Origin: Blautia parvula | Lineage (GTDB): Bacteria > Bacillota > Clostridia > Lachnospirales > Lachnospiraceae | Assembly: GCF_020215665.1 (NCBI RefSeq) | Contig: NZ_CP084061.1 | Coordinates: 3,394,501 to 3,458,500 of the forward strand | Length of the DNA: 64,000 nt | Reading direction: 5' to 3' | Shown: one piece after another, positions 24,976 to 34,789 of the stretch | How the letters are laid out: every line of letters begins with the position of its first letter | How positions within the stretch are numbered: position 1 is the stretch's first letter | Made by a program: the position numbers and the translations under genes | The notes under the pieces: generated by a model | Seen by the model: the letters and a program-made list of their open reading frames with translations, nothing else | The model's database searches: none | Told to the model about the DNA's origin: nothing

Positions 24976-26700
24976 TCATTCCACCATAACTTTGCAGCGC
25001 TTTTTGCAGCATGCTATTCCAAATTTTAATATGTGATTTAGCCCGAGTGCTTTTAGCTCTTCCGTATAGTTTTTCTCCTCAATTTGCCGCAGTGCCTGTC
25101 TGCATCCTGCCTCAAGATTGGAATCCTCAGAATATTTTAACTCTACCACAATGCCTAAATCTTTTTCTTCAATTTCTACAAGTATAACGCTGTAACCATT
25201 TCCGGATTCACGATTGGACCATACACCCCAGCTATCCTTAAATCCAAGCAGTCCCAGCAAAATCCCATGATAAAAATTCTCTTTTCTATATTTTCCCACA
25301 AAAGTATCTCTGATACGGATAGTTTTTCTAAGATAGGCATTAAAGTACATTTCCACTCCTGCTGCATCACCATTTTCAAATGCATCGCAGAACATATTTA
25401 ATGTATCTCCATCTCTTTTCGTCATATCCTGGAACCATTCCATAATCTGTCTCGTAAATATCTTTCTCACTTCCTGGTTAGGAATTACCAGGTTAAATAT
25501 ATCATCTTCAGATTTTCCCTGCTGTGTCAGATACCCTGTAGTAAACAGAACACTCCATATATTATCTGTATCGCTGTACAATTCACGATAGGTTAATTCC
25601 TGCCGGATTTCTTTTCTAACTGCTTCCCCCTCAACCAGGCGCTCAATCTCACGTTTTGTTGTATTGCTTTCCGCATTTTCTATAAAGCATCTGACAGACT
25701 GATTGCTGCTGGTATTGGACCAGTAATCCTTTGGCTGTACTTTGGGATCAAATCTGAGTTCATCACAATAGCATATCACATCCCAGGGACAATAAACATG
25801 AACATCACCAAAACGATAACCGTCATACCAATCCTTTATAGTTTCATAGGACGCAGTAAGTCCATAGTATTCCAAAAGTTCTCTTACTTCTTTATCTGTA
25901 AATCCAAAGTATTCATCAAACCGGACATCCGTGATGGAAAGCACTTTCATATTATTCAGCCCGGTAAAAATACTTTCCTTTGACACCCGCAGACAGCCTG
26001 TTAACACAGCAAACTGCAGGCTGTCGTTAGTTTTTAATACCTGCTCAAACAGATTGCGTATCAACATAATCATCTCTTCATAATAGCCATTATCAAAGGC
26101 CTTTGCCAGGGGGACATCATACTCGTCAATCAGTATAATGACTTTTTTGCCATAATGTTTCTGCAGCAGCATGGATAACGTCTTCAGACTTCCCATCAGC
26201 AGCGTGTCTGACATAGTAAAACCCTGCCTGTTGCTTTCATCCACTGCAGTCAACTGATTGTACTGCATTTTTTCTTTCTCGTTCAGGTTATTGCTTTCGG
26301 ATAAAAAATAGAACCTCAGCGCTTCATTCCCAATAATGGAACGCATCATATCCCGCGCAGCTGCAAAATCTATGCCGTTTACGCCTTTCAAGCTAATTGA
26401 AATAACTGGAAATGCGCCCATATATTCTTTGCAAAGGCTTGTTTCTTTTGAAATTTCCAATCCATTAAATAACTTTTCTGTATATGTTATGTCACCCTCA
26501 ATGTCCAAAAAGCTTTTCAACATACTCATGTTAAGGGATTTGCCAAAACGTCTGGGGCGTGTAAAGAGATTTACTTCTCCCCAATTATATAGAAGGTCTT
26601 TGATCAGACCTGTTTTATCAATATAATAAAAATCTTCTGTCCGAATTTTTTCAAAGTTCTCTATTCCAATTGGGAGTTTCTTTTTTATTGCTGTATTCAT
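24976..26700 (-). CDS. AAA-ATPase-like protein with C-terminal PD-(D/E)XK nuclease domain
   Basis: A 574-aa protein of the AAA-ATPase_like/PDDEXK_9 type (PF09820 plus PF08011 by recognition). Near the N-terminus FYYIDKTGLIKDLL is followed by a Walker-A-like FTRPRRFGKSLNMS, with Walker B VIILIDEYDVPLAKAF at about residue 190. The C-terminal half has the nuclease core, with VVELKYS (E-x-K) near residue 535 and a following GCRQALRQI helix. Such proteins are multi-copy in Clostridia and Bacteroidetes; their role is unknown, with suggestions of mobile-element or defence functions. ATG 26700 follows GAGGTGAG. It sits just beyond the distal end of the CRISPR array, on the same strand, but is not a known cas gene. 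Confidence 0.88.
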   Translation of the reverse strand: MNTAIKKKLPIGIENFEKIRTEDFYYIDKTGLIKDLLYNWGEVNLFTRPRRFGKSLNMSMLKSFLDIEGDITYTEKLFNGLEISKETSLCKEYMGAFPVISISLKGVNGIDFAAARDMMRSIIGNEALRFYFLSESNNLNEKEKMQYNQLTAVDESNRQGFTMSDTLLMGSLKTLSMLLQKHYGKKVIILIDEYDVPLAKAFDNGYYEEMIMLIRNLFEQVLKTNDSLQFAVLTGCLRVSKESIFTGLNNMKVLSITDVRFDEYFGFTDKEVRELLEYYGLTASYETIKDWYDGYRFGDVHVYCPWDVICYCDELRFDPKVQPKDYWSNTSSNQSVRCFIENAESNTTKREIERLVEGEAVRKEIRQELTYRELYSDTDNIWSVLFTTGYLTQQGKSEDDIFNLVIPNQEVRKIFTRQIMEWFQDMTKRDGDTLNMFCDAFENGDAAGVEMYFNAYLRKTIRIRDTFVGKYRKENFYHGILLGLLGFKDSWGVWSNRESGNGYSVILVEIEEKDLGIVVELKYSEDSNLEAGCRQALRQIEEKNYTEELKALGLNHILKFGIACCKKRCKVMVE

Positions 26701-26803
26701 CTTTATGCTCACCTCTTTCTGCAAGGTCTGGTCACTAAATTTGAATTCACGCTATTGCGCAGGTGATGACAAAATTCAAACTTTTCTTTGATAGAGGCAA
26801 GAC

Positions 26804-29188
26804 ATTTCAATCCACACCACCACGTAGATGGCGACGTAGTAATATATGCCAGAATCATGACCGATTCCTATTTCAATCCACACCACCGCGAAGGTGGTGA
26901 CTGGGATACGGCAAAATTGGACGAAATTTATGGTATTTCAATCCACACCACCGCGAAGGTGGTGACCCAAGATATTTGATGACTGGCAAATCCCGATGGA
27001 ATTTCAATCCACACCACCGCGAAGGTGGTGACGCGGTAAGAAAGGAGGGACAAGCCGGTGTGCTATATTTCAATCCACACCACCGCGAAGGTGGTGACAC
27101 CCTGTTACAGGTAAGCGTATCAAAGTACCCATATTTCAATCCACACCACCGCGAAGGTGGTGACGATAAAAGCAATAACTGGTACTACGGATGCTGTAAT
27201 TTCAATCCACACCACCGCGAAGGTGGTGACCCATTTCCGTCAAGAAAAACAGGACGTCAAATGATTTCAATCCACACCACCGCGAAGGTGGTGACTGGAC
27301 CAAACAAGATAAAGCTTATAGCGACGGATATTTCAATCCACACCACCGCGAAGGTGGTGACGAGGGAGCCGGGTGGGCAAATCATCGGTGAACTATTTCA
27401 ATCCACACCACCGCGAAGGTGGTGACAGTGTATCTTCAAGCTATCATGAGCGTTGCAGTATTTCAATCCACACCACCGCGAAGGTGGTGACTTTTTCCGC
27501 TTGTGGACCATGTTGTTATTTACTGATTTCAATCCACACCACCGCGAAGGTGGTGACACTGAAGAACATAGGCTCATAACTGGGATTACTTATTTCAATC
27601 CACACCACCGCGAAGGTGGTGACCAAGGCGCTGCGGGCAAAAGGGCGTCTGGAAATATTTCAATCCACACCACCGCGAAGGTGGTGACGCTGATACCTCT
27701 ATTCCAATCGTGTCAATAACTGATTTCAATCCACACCACCGCGAAGGTGGTGACACAATTCTCCGTTTGTGACTCTTGTTCCTGCCGATTTCAATCCACA
27801 CCACCGCGAAGGTGGTGACCCAAGATATTTGATGACTGGCAAATCCCGATGGAATTTCAATCCACACCACCGCGAAGGTGGTGACGGTAATCATTGCTAT
27901 CCTATTGGTTGGATGTGGGATTTCAATCCACACCACCGCGAAGGTGGTGACTTTACCGTTAATTCTTTTAAGCATGAAATGGAAGATTTCAATCCACACC
28001 ACCGCGAAGGTGGTGACTCCAGTTATCCCTCCTAAGTTTGTAATAAATGTTATTTCAATCCACACCACCGCGAAGGTGGTGACGGAGAAAGTTTTAAGTA
28101 TATCGGTGCCTTGGCGGATTTCAATCCACACCACCGCGAAGGTGGTGACAAAACAATAGATAATATATCAGGTATGATTTTATTATTTCAATCCACACCA
28201 CCGCGAAGGTGGTGACAGATAAATTTGCTTTTCTTTTACTCGCCCACGGATTTCAATCCACACCACCGCGAAGGTGGTGACATAAGTAGCTTGGATTGTC
28301 GCCGATATATCCACTATTTCAATCCACACCACCGCGAAGGTGGTGACTCTGTATGAGGCGGGAGGATATAAGGACCTTGCCATTTCAATCCACACCACCG
28401 CGAAGGTGGTGACCTCGCTACGACTCTTTGCGTCCGTGTCGGCATAAATTTCAATCCACACCACCGCGAAGGTGGTGACGCAGAAGATATAGATGCAATT
28501 TTTTTTGATATATTTCAATCCACACCACCGCGAAGGTGGTGACCAGGGTGTCCTGATAGAACTTTTTAAGCGGAGAGTATTTCAATCCACACCACCGCGA
28601 AGGTGGTGACGCGGCCTGCTCTTATATCTGAGCAGACCATAGTATTTCAATCCACACCACCGCGAAGGTGGTGACGAAGGCAGATGTTATCTGCTCCTGC
28701 ATACTCTGCGATTTCAATCCACACCACCGCGAAGGTGGTGACCCGTCATTCCTACTGCATGAGCCTCTGTGTGATATTTCAATCCACACCACCGCGAAGG
28801 TGGTGACGCAAACACCTGGCAACTAACAAATTTCAATCCACACCACCGCGAAGGTGGTGACCTGATGAGAAAAAAAGTGGATGGTAAAAACCGGATTTCA
28901 ATCCACACCACCGCGAAGGTGGTGACCAACTCCCCCCTTCCATCTCTAATTCATTGTATAATTTCAATCCACACCACCGCGAAGGTGGTGACTGTTTGCA
29001 AGCACTCATGCACAAAGCGTGATCGATTTCAATCCACACCACCGCGAAGGTGGTGACTAAGATGGACTGGGGCCGCATACGGAATATTACAATTTCAATC
29101 CACACCACCGCGAAGGTGGTGACAAACTGGTAGCATTGACCTGCCCCTCTGACATTATTTCAATCCACACCACCGCGAAGGTGGTGAC
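26804..29188 (-). CRISPR. Type I-C CRISPR array, 37 repeats and 36 spacers
   Basis: The 32-bp repeat reads, on the minus strand, from GTCACCACC to GTGGATTGAAAT, with a CCACC/GGTGG stem around TTCGC; this is the I-C repeat class. I count 37 copies. All are identical except the terminal one at 26804-26835, which has several changes in its stem half and marks the oldest end. Spacers are 32-35 nt, except one of 22 nt at 28808-28829. The spacer at 26967-27000 is identical to that at 27820-27853. The newest end is 29188, next to the leader and cas2. Array and cas genes share the same transcriptional direction. Confidence 0.98.
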
Positions 29189-29359
29189 AGCAAAAATGCC
29201 CAAATTTCATAGCTATTTTTGTATAAAACTCCTAATTAATAGACTCTTTCACACTAATCTCACCACCCCTTTCCCTTCTATTCCTCCTTTTCCCATCACC
29301 CAACACCCCAAAATATGGTGCGAATCTCCCAATGTTTTTCTGTTCACTTCCTATTCGCA
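29189..29359 (-). promoter_or_regulatory. CRISPR leader between cas2 and the array
   Basis: A 171-bp AT-rich, non-coding stretch between the cas2 stop and the first repeat. The plus strand is pyrimidine-rich (long CT runs), so the minus strand is purine-rich. An 8-bp inverted repeat (GTGCGAAT at 29318-29325 and ATTCGCAC at 29353-29360) lies at the cas2 side. It should contain the array promoter and the adaptation signals; I cannot place a promoter with confidence. Confidence 0.7.
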
Positions 29360-29650
29360 CTAGAAAATCAAAGTCGAGTCCGCTGCTGTCCCCCTGTCAA
29401 CTCCCATATGCTCCACTTTAGTCTTATAGTTATTCCCCAAATAATAAAACCTGAGGCTGTCAACTTCCTTATCAATAATATCCCCCAATACAGCCTTCAA
29501 TGAAACACACTGTGTGTTATCAAGAATGCATTCAAAAACAGAATTCTGCACCCGTCTTCCATAATTAACACATTGTTTTGCAACCTTTCTTAGACGTCTT
29601 TTCCCGGCATCTGTCTCGGTATTTACATCATATGTAATCAAAACCAGCAT
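29360..29650 (-). CDS. cas2: CRISPR-associated endoribonuclease/integration subunit Cas2 (type I-C)
   Basis: A 96-aa ferredoxin-fold protein that forms the Cas1-Cas2 integrase with Cas1. MLVLITYDVNTETDAGKRRLRKVAKQC has the usual Asp at the end of strand one, and RVQNSVFECILD and IDKEVDSLRFYYLG are the I-C Cas2 hallmarks. It follows cas1 by 8 bases, with AGGTGAG as ribosome site, and is the last cas gene before the leader. Confidence 0.96.
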   Translation of the reverse strand: MLVLITYDVNTETDAGKRRLRKVAKQCVNYGRRVQNSVFECILDNTQCVSLKAVLGDIIDKEVDSLRFYYLGNNYKTKVEHMGVDRGTAADSTLIF

Positions 29651-29658
29651 ACTCTCAC

Positions 29659-30690
29659 CTACTTCCAGAAAAATGGCGGGTACTCATCTAAATCTTCCCT
29701 CAGATAACGAGCCAAAAGCATTGCCTGGGCATATGGTATCATTCCCCACTCCACTTTATCACCCAAATACGGATGTGTGATAACATCTTTCTTTTTATTC
29801 TGCCACTCTGTCAGCAGCAGCTTCCTGCATTTATCACTGATCAATACCGCGCCATCTTCCTTAACAGAAAAATCCTTCTTATTCACCATCTTTCTATTGA
29901 TCATGGTGAGCACAAAACGATCCACTAAGACAGGCCGCAGTTCCTCCATCATATCAAGTGCCAGCGAAACCCTTCCGGGCCTGTCTGTATGCATGAATCC
30001 CACATACGGGTCCAATCCCACACATTCCAGTGCCGAAGCGCACATGTTCGTCAGCAAAGTATAAAAGAATGAAAGCATTGCATTTACATTATCTAATGGT
30101 GGTCTACGGTTTCTGCCTTCAAACTTAAAGTCTTTTTTCTGCTGTAAAATCAGTTCATTAAACACACCAAAATAAACGCTTCCCGCTTCCCCTTCATATC
30201 CTCTCAACTGTTCCATACTTGTACAGCTCTTCACATAATTTAAGGACTGCTGCAAATTGACAGAGGCACGTTTTACCTCCTCAACATCAATCTGAAGTGC
30301 GTGATCCCTTATTGCTCTTTCAAGAACCCACCGGGAATTATATATTTTCCCTAAAATGCAATTACGGGCAATCACAAGACTTGCCTCATCTTCTTCGGAA
30401 ACCTTGTACTGCTTCTTTCTCAAAACAACATTTCCTCTAACATTACCAGTCACTCTTGCCAGGAATCTGCCCTGGGGTGTCATGAAACAAAGTGAAATAT
30501 TTCTTTCCGCACATCCTCCCATAAGTGCCGGGCTTGCACCTCTGTAGCCAAAAGAAACAATGGCTTCCAGATTATGCAGCGGAACCCTTCCCACTTCCTT
30601 TTCCTTATCAAGCACCACTACATTTTCTCCATCCAGGGAAAGGTATCCGTCGGGAGAGGTGATATATAACGTATTCAGCAATTTCTTCAT
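29659..30690 (-). CDS. cas1: CRISPR-associated integrase Cas1 (type I-C)
   Basis: Catalytic subunit of the spacer-acquisition integrase, 343 aa. The metal-binding residues are in place: E166 in RGYEGEAG, H234 in GFMHTDRPG and D246 in SLALDMMEELRP. The N-terminal beta domain (about 1-85) starts MKKLLNTLYITSPDGYLSLDGENVVV. ATG 30690 overlaps the cas4 stop by four bases, so translation is coupled. Confidence 0.97.
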   Translation of the reverse strand: MKKLLNTLYITSPDGYLSLDGENVVVLDKEKEVGRVPLHNLEAIVSFGYRGASPALMGGCAERNISLCFMTPQGRFLARVTGNVRGNVVLRKKQYKVSEEDEASLVIARNCILGKIYNSRWVLERAIRDHALQIDVEEVKRASVNLQQSLNYVKSCTSMEQLRGYEGEAGSVYFGVFNELILQQKKDFKFEGRNRRPPLDNVNAMLSFFYTLLTNMCASALECVGLDPYVGFMHTDRPGRVSLALDMMEELRPVLVDRFVLTMINRKMVNKKDFSVKEDGAVLISDKCRKLLLTEWQNKKKDVITHPYLGDKVEWGMIPYAQAMLLARYLREDLDEYPPFFWK

Positions 30691-31355
30691 TTGTCATCCT
30701 CCCCAATGGCAGATTTTATATATTCTTTTACTGAAGCCGCTTTTCCTAATTTCGGCAGACAGATGTCTTTCAGGGAACATGCGTTACAGCTTTTCGACCA
30801 TTTAACCTTTGGGGTATATTTTCTGTCAAAATACTGATGCATTTCTGAAAACATGGTTCTCACCTGTTCCTTCAACTCATCGGTAAATTCTATTCTTTCC
30901 CGCCTCTTTATCTCTCCATAGAAAACGGCTCCCCCAGCGATCGTACACGACAGCATTTCCTCCAGACACATAGCCTGGGCTGTCAACTGGAGAATATCTA
31001 TCTGCGTATCTTTCGGTTTCCCCCTTTTATACTCAACGGGATAGACCTGAAAGGTCCCTCGGTGCCCGTGAAGAGTGATTCCCTCCTCAGCCCGGCGAAA
31101 CTCCACAATATCACATACACCGCTGACCCCCATTTCACTGGAATGTACGGGAAGCCCTCTGCTGATTACCACATCATTCCTTTTCTCTGAAGAATATGTA
31201 TCGTGTGCTCTCTTATGAAGTAATTCCCCCTCCACAGTCCGGACATTTTCCTGCCACTGCTGCTCAATATGTATTAATGCCCACTGCCTTCTGCAAAAAG
31301 CAAAATGCTGGATTCCTGAGAGCATCAGGTAATCCTCTTCTTTATATTCCTTCAT
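30687..31355 (-). CDS. cas4: CRISPR-associated exonuclease Cas4
   Basis: A RecB-like nuclease with a [4Fe-4S] cluster that trims prespacers and helps set PAM and orientation. The 222-aa protein has the lone N-terminal Cys (FAFCRRQW, C21) and three C-terminal Cys (SCNACSLKDICLPK, about residues 190-205). The nuclease core includes VYPVEYKRGKP (PD-(D/E)XK E-x-K) and the LTAQAMCLEEM helix (QxxxY-type position). It overlaps cas7 upstream and cas1 downstream by four bases each. Confidence 0.95.
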   Translation of the reverse strand: MKEYKEEDYLMLSGIQHFAFCRRQWALIHIEQQWQENVRTVEGELLHKRAHDTYSSEKRNDVVISRGLPVHSSEMGVSGVCDIVEFRRAEEGITLHGHRGTFQVYPVEYKRGKPKDTQIDILQLTAQAMCLEEMLSCTIAGGAVFYGEIKRRERIEFTDELKEQVRTMFSEMHQYFDRKYTPKVKWSKSCNACSLKDICLPKLGKAASVKEYIKSAIGEDDK

Positions 31356-32242
31356 ATTTTTCTTGAAATCTCCACTGTTTCCGGAATCTGATCTTCATGG
31401 ATTTCAATGCTGTAATCCTGATATTTTCTGGGATAAATCACATCTTCATGTTTTCTGACCTCAACTGCATCAAATAATTTATATGCCGGACAGTCTCCGA
31501 ATTCTTTGCTGTGTTTGAAAATAATAAGCTCACGCACCGCCATCTTTCCTCTGGCGGCAGAATGATCGATCTCAAACATATTGATAATGGCCTCCCAGAG
31601 AAGTTCCAGATCATCCTCTGTAAATCCGGTCACCTTTCTGGCCAGGTTCGCTGAAATATATCCTTCCATTCTGTAAAGCGCATATGGAATAATATTCTTC
31701 CTTCCCATCTCTGTGCTCTTATTTTCTGCATCCTTTTCTGTTGTGATCGCAACGCGGGTTATGGTCACTTCCTGACTCACGACCGGGTCAATACTCCTGG
31801 CAAATCCAAGCTGTACAGGGCCTCTGACCTGCCCGCAGTTGAGGGCAGCTTTTACAAATGTGGTCATGACAGCTCCAAACGTACGGATATCAAAGAAGTT
31901 GCCGCACATAAAATCGCGTATCTTTTTATCCACATCCGGATCCTTCTTCTTTAACTCCTTGATTTCCTTCTCATTTGTCTTTAAATATTCGTAGGCGGTA
32001 TTATCACTCCGATTAAGCGGTACATCCTCTTTAATATAAATTTTATACCCTTCCTCTTCTTCCTTTACTGCCTCCACATAATTTCTTATCTTTCTTTTGA
32101 TACACACATCTGTGACAATCCCATATCCGCTTTCCGGATCGATACGGGGCAGATTACCTGCATCCGGGTCCCCGTTTGGATTTCCGTTTTCCACATCAAA
32201 TAAAATCACGAACTCATACCTGTTTTTAATTATCTCTGACAT
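31352..32242 (-). CDS. cas7: Type I-C Cascade backbone Cas7 (Csd2)
   Basis: RAMP-fold backbone subunit that lines the crRNA in the I-C interference complex. It begins NRYEFVILFDVENGNPNGDPDAGNLPRIDPESGYGIVTDVCIKRKIRNYV, the family signature. The central segment DIRTFGAVMTTFVKAALNCGQVRGPVQLGFARSIDPV is also diagnostic. I start at ATG 32242 (AGGAGG upstream) rather than the longer frame to 32272, giving 296 aa. It overlaps the end of cas8c by 17 bases. Confidence 0.95.
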   Translation of the reverse strand: MSEIIKNRYEFVILFDVENGNPNGDPDAGNLPRIDPESGYGIVTDVCIKRKIRNYVEAVKEEEEGYKIYIKEDVPLNRSDNTAYEYLKTNEKEIKELKKKDPDVDKKIRDFMCGNFFDIRTFGAVMTTFVKAALNCGQVRGPVQLGFARSIDPVVSQEVTITRVAITTEKDAENKSTEMGRKNIIPYALYRMEGYISANLARKVTGFTEDDLELLWEAIINMFEIDHSAARGKMAVRELIIFKHSKEFGDCPAYKLFDAVEVRKHEDVIYPRKYQDYSIEIHEDQIPETVEISRKI

Positions 32243-34022
32243 CCTGTGCTTCCTCCTTATCCTTTTTCTCATAACGTTTTTGGTTCTGATGATAATATCC
32301 CAGTATGAACATTCCCTGTTCTTCCAATGAAAGCCTTCTGGGACAGGGAACCATCTGCTCTTCTGTTACCGGCATTTTATCCTGCAGTTCGCCCAGCAAT
32401 TTCTCAAAATAAACAACTTTACCATGGTTAGAAATCTTTCTGATATGGCTGTTCTTTAATTTGAACAATACAGGGAAAATGGCTGCCGGTGTGGCACAGG
32501 CTGAATTAAAATATTTGTCCTTGATAGTCGCATTGATTCCCGGGTTTGCCTCTTCCTGAATTGCTTCCAGCACCGCAAATTCCCGGCCCAGTGTATAAGC
32601 TACATTTTTGCTGTTCTCGTTCAGACTCACAGTTATCTCCTCCTCCTTATCATATCCATTACGGATCAAATACGCCTTGATAATAGATGCCCTGCCCTTT
32701 GTGATCTTATGTATATGGCTGTCTTTATCATCCTGCTCTGCCCTGATCCTGCCCATTACGCCCTGGAACAGGGATGCCGGATACTGCCCTCCGGAAATGA
32801 TTGCCCGGTATACAGCTCCGGCCATATTTGCGGTTGGCTTCTTATCCCTGGATTTTTTATTTACGGTTTCCTGAAGCATACGCCAGACACCCATATAACG
32901 CATTTCATCTGCTGCCGGCCGTACAATATCCATCCTGTCATAATGTTCTTTCAAATGTCTGAGGATGTTTCCGAAACTGTCCTGGTAGAAAAAACGCACT
33001 GCAATCCTGGCCGCATTCGGAGCAAGTCCCAGGATATAAAAACGCTGGTCCAAGGACAAACTTCCTTCCACTTCCTCCACGACAATAGGCTTACCCATTT
33101 CCAGACTATTAAACACACCCGCTACAATCGCCTGATTGTCAACTGTAGGTTCAACCGCTCCGCCGAATATATTTTGATATATTTCTTCACCATCCTCAGC
33201 CCAGTATACAACTGTTGTATCACCGATCTGGCTTGTATGGGACTTATCCGCAAGGAGATGATTAAGGGCTGTTGTATATGCATATGCCGCATAGGTCCCC
33301 ACAGGCGCATTGTAGCCCTGTTCTTTCCCGAAAGACTCAAATGCCGGTGCGTTAAAAGATACAAGTGCCGCACCGCTGGACTGTGCCCCCGGCACTCCTT
33401 TGATCAACCCATGAATTCTGGATATTTCTGTCTTCTGCCCGGTCACAAGACAGATTCCTTCATTGTCCGTTTCAGCGCCGTCTCTGTAGATTTCCCAGGC
33501 TTCTCTCACATCATAATCATTCTGCACCCAGTCACCATCTACACAGAAGATCAGATTTGCCCCGGCTATCATCTCTTCCAGGCTATCTGCAAGCGCAGGA
33601 TGTTCTGCGGCACCGCCCGGATTCCAGGTTTCAAAAAAATTCCGAACTGCGGCAGCAGCGTTTCCTTCCACCCCATCCAATATTTCCAAATGTTTTTTCT
33701 TTGCCGCAGCGAAACATTCTTCTGAACGCTTTGGTTTCCCTTTATTATCAATTCCCAGGAAATACCCCGAATTATCACACAAAAAGTTAGATGATACCCC
33801 GGAAGAACGTGTCACCATCTCGGGCACTCTCAACAGCTGCGGCTCCATTACCGTTTTCTTGCCCTTCTGCTTTTCTAACTTAAGAGGAATCACGCGTAAA
33901 AGCTCACCTTTTTCAGAAATATCCAGCGCAAAGGAGACTTTTGCCGTACACCATCCCGGGCTTGTAATTTTCTCTTTCTTTTCCAGTGCCTCATAATATC
34001 TAACCAATGACTGCAGGATCAT
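32226..34022 (-). CDS. cas8c: Type I-C Cascade large subunit Cas8c (Csd1)
   Basis: Large subunit that recognises the PAM and recruits Cas3. In I-C systems an internal start can also give the small Cas11c subunit from the 3' part of this gene (family knowledge). The 598-aa product starts MILQSLVRYYEALEKK and has the family blocks CLVTGQKTEISRIHGLIKGVPGAQSSGAALVSFNAPAFESFGKEQGYNAPV and LGLAPNAARIAVRFFY. It starts at ATG 34022, overlapping the cas5 stop (ATGA), with AGGTGG upstream. I did not find an internal start clear enough to annotate Cas11c. Confidence 0.95.
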   Translation of the reverse strand: MILQSLVRYYEALEKKEKITSPGWCTAKVSFALDISEKGELLRVIPLKLEKQKGKKTVMEPQLLRVPEMVTRSSGVSSNFLCDNSGYFLGIDNKGKPKRSEECFAAAKKKHLEILDGVEGNAAAAVRNFFETWNPGGAAEHPALADSLEEMIAGANLIFCVDGDWVQNDYDVREAWEIYRDGAETDNEGICLVTGQKTEISRIHGLIKGVPGAQSSGAALVSFNAPAFESFGKEQGYNAPVGTYAAYAYTTALNHLLADKSHTSQIGDTTVVYWAEDGEEIYQNIFGGAVEPTVDNQAIVAGVFNSLEMGKPIVVEEVEGSLSLDQRFYILGLAPNAARIAVRFFYQDSFGNILRHLKEHYDRMDIVRPAADEMRYMGVWRMLQETVNKKSRDKKPTANMAGAVYRAIISGGQYPASLFQGVMGRIRAEQDDKDSHIHKITKGRASIIKAYLIRNGYDKEEEITVSLNENSKNVAYTLGREFAVLEAIQEEANPGINATIKDKYFNSACATPAAIFPVLFKLKNSHIRKISNHGKVVYFEKLLGELQDKMPVTEEQMVPCPRRLSLEEQGMFILGYYHQNQKRYEKKDKEEAQDVRDN

Positions 34023-34678
34023 CTGACCACCTCGCAATCCCGTACGTCAAGTACACCATTTTCCATGACTGCCCTAAAAAACATAGGAGTGATATCCTCC
34101 GGGTTCGAGTAGTCAAAATCATACAGCATGTACCCTAAATCCTTTACTGTATCCGGATAAGCCGTCTCTACCTCCTCTTCTTCAAAAAGCTCAAAGTTCA
34201 CCGGAAATTCTCTGCATCCGAAATACGGCATATGATAACATTGCCCTCTGCGCAGACGCCTCATAATAATGTCCTTAAATTTGCCGCAGTTGTCCGTCTG
34301 ATTTGCCTGGTCAGTCATGTCAAAATGCGCCTCAATCACATATTCCACATCCTGCAGCAGAATGGCAACCCTCTGTACGATCTCTTCCTTAGTGCTCAGG
34401 TACAACGGTTTATTTGCCCCATTTATAACACTCAATACATTTCCGGCCTGCACTTTGCTTTTTACTTCATTACGTCGGATACTGGTAAACTGTATGGGTT
34501 TTCTGACGTAAATCTTGTCTATCACCCAACGAAGGCCGGGATGCCAGTAGATGGCTTCCAGAATCCCTCTTGCAGCCGACGGTGTAATGACATCGTAACT
34601 GCAGCGTTCAACTTTCATTTCCGGCCGGGAAAACAGTGCCCTGTCCCCCCAGACTCTTACGCGCACACCATGGCTCAT
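34019..34678 (-). CDS. cas5c: Type I-C Cas5c (Csd5), crRNA-processing endonuclease
   Basis: In type I-C systems, Cas5 replaces Cas6 and cuts the pre-crRNA at the repeat hairpin, then stays on the 5' handle. The 219-aa protein begins GVRVRVWGDRALFSRPEMKVERCSYDVITPSAARGILEAIYWHPGLRW, the standard Cas5c opening, with downstream RQCYHMPYFGCREFPVNFEL-like block. ATG 34678 has GGAGGAGAG upstream. It is separated from cas3 by 111 bases without an evident terminator. Confidence 0.95.
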   Translation of the reverse strand: MSHGVRVRVWGDRALFSRPEMKVERCSYDVITPSAARGILEAIYWHPGLRWVIDKIYVRKPIQFTSIRRNEVKSKVQAGNVLSVINGANKPLYLSTKEEIVQRVAILLQDVEYVIEAHFDMTDQANQTDNCGKFKDIIMRRLRRGQCYHMPYFGCREFPVNFELFEEEEVETAYPDTVKDLGYMLYDFDYSNPEDITPMFFRAVMENGVLDVRDCEVVR

Positions 34679-34789
34679 GTCTCTCCTCCTCCCGTTAATC
34701 TATTGGAATCTATATTCTGAGTTCTGCCTGCATACCTGGTATGGATGCTGCCGGGATCACACTGCAGAAATCTATTTTTCTGTCCGTAA

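Noticed and set aside
26804-29188. Open frames with repeated FNPHHREGGD- or VTTFAVVWIEI-like motifs
   Set aside because: They are translations of the CRISPR repeat in several frames and not genes.
26804-29188. Self-targeting spacers against genes in this window
   Set aside because: I compared spacers by eye with the window and saw no match; a proper search of the whole genome was not possible.
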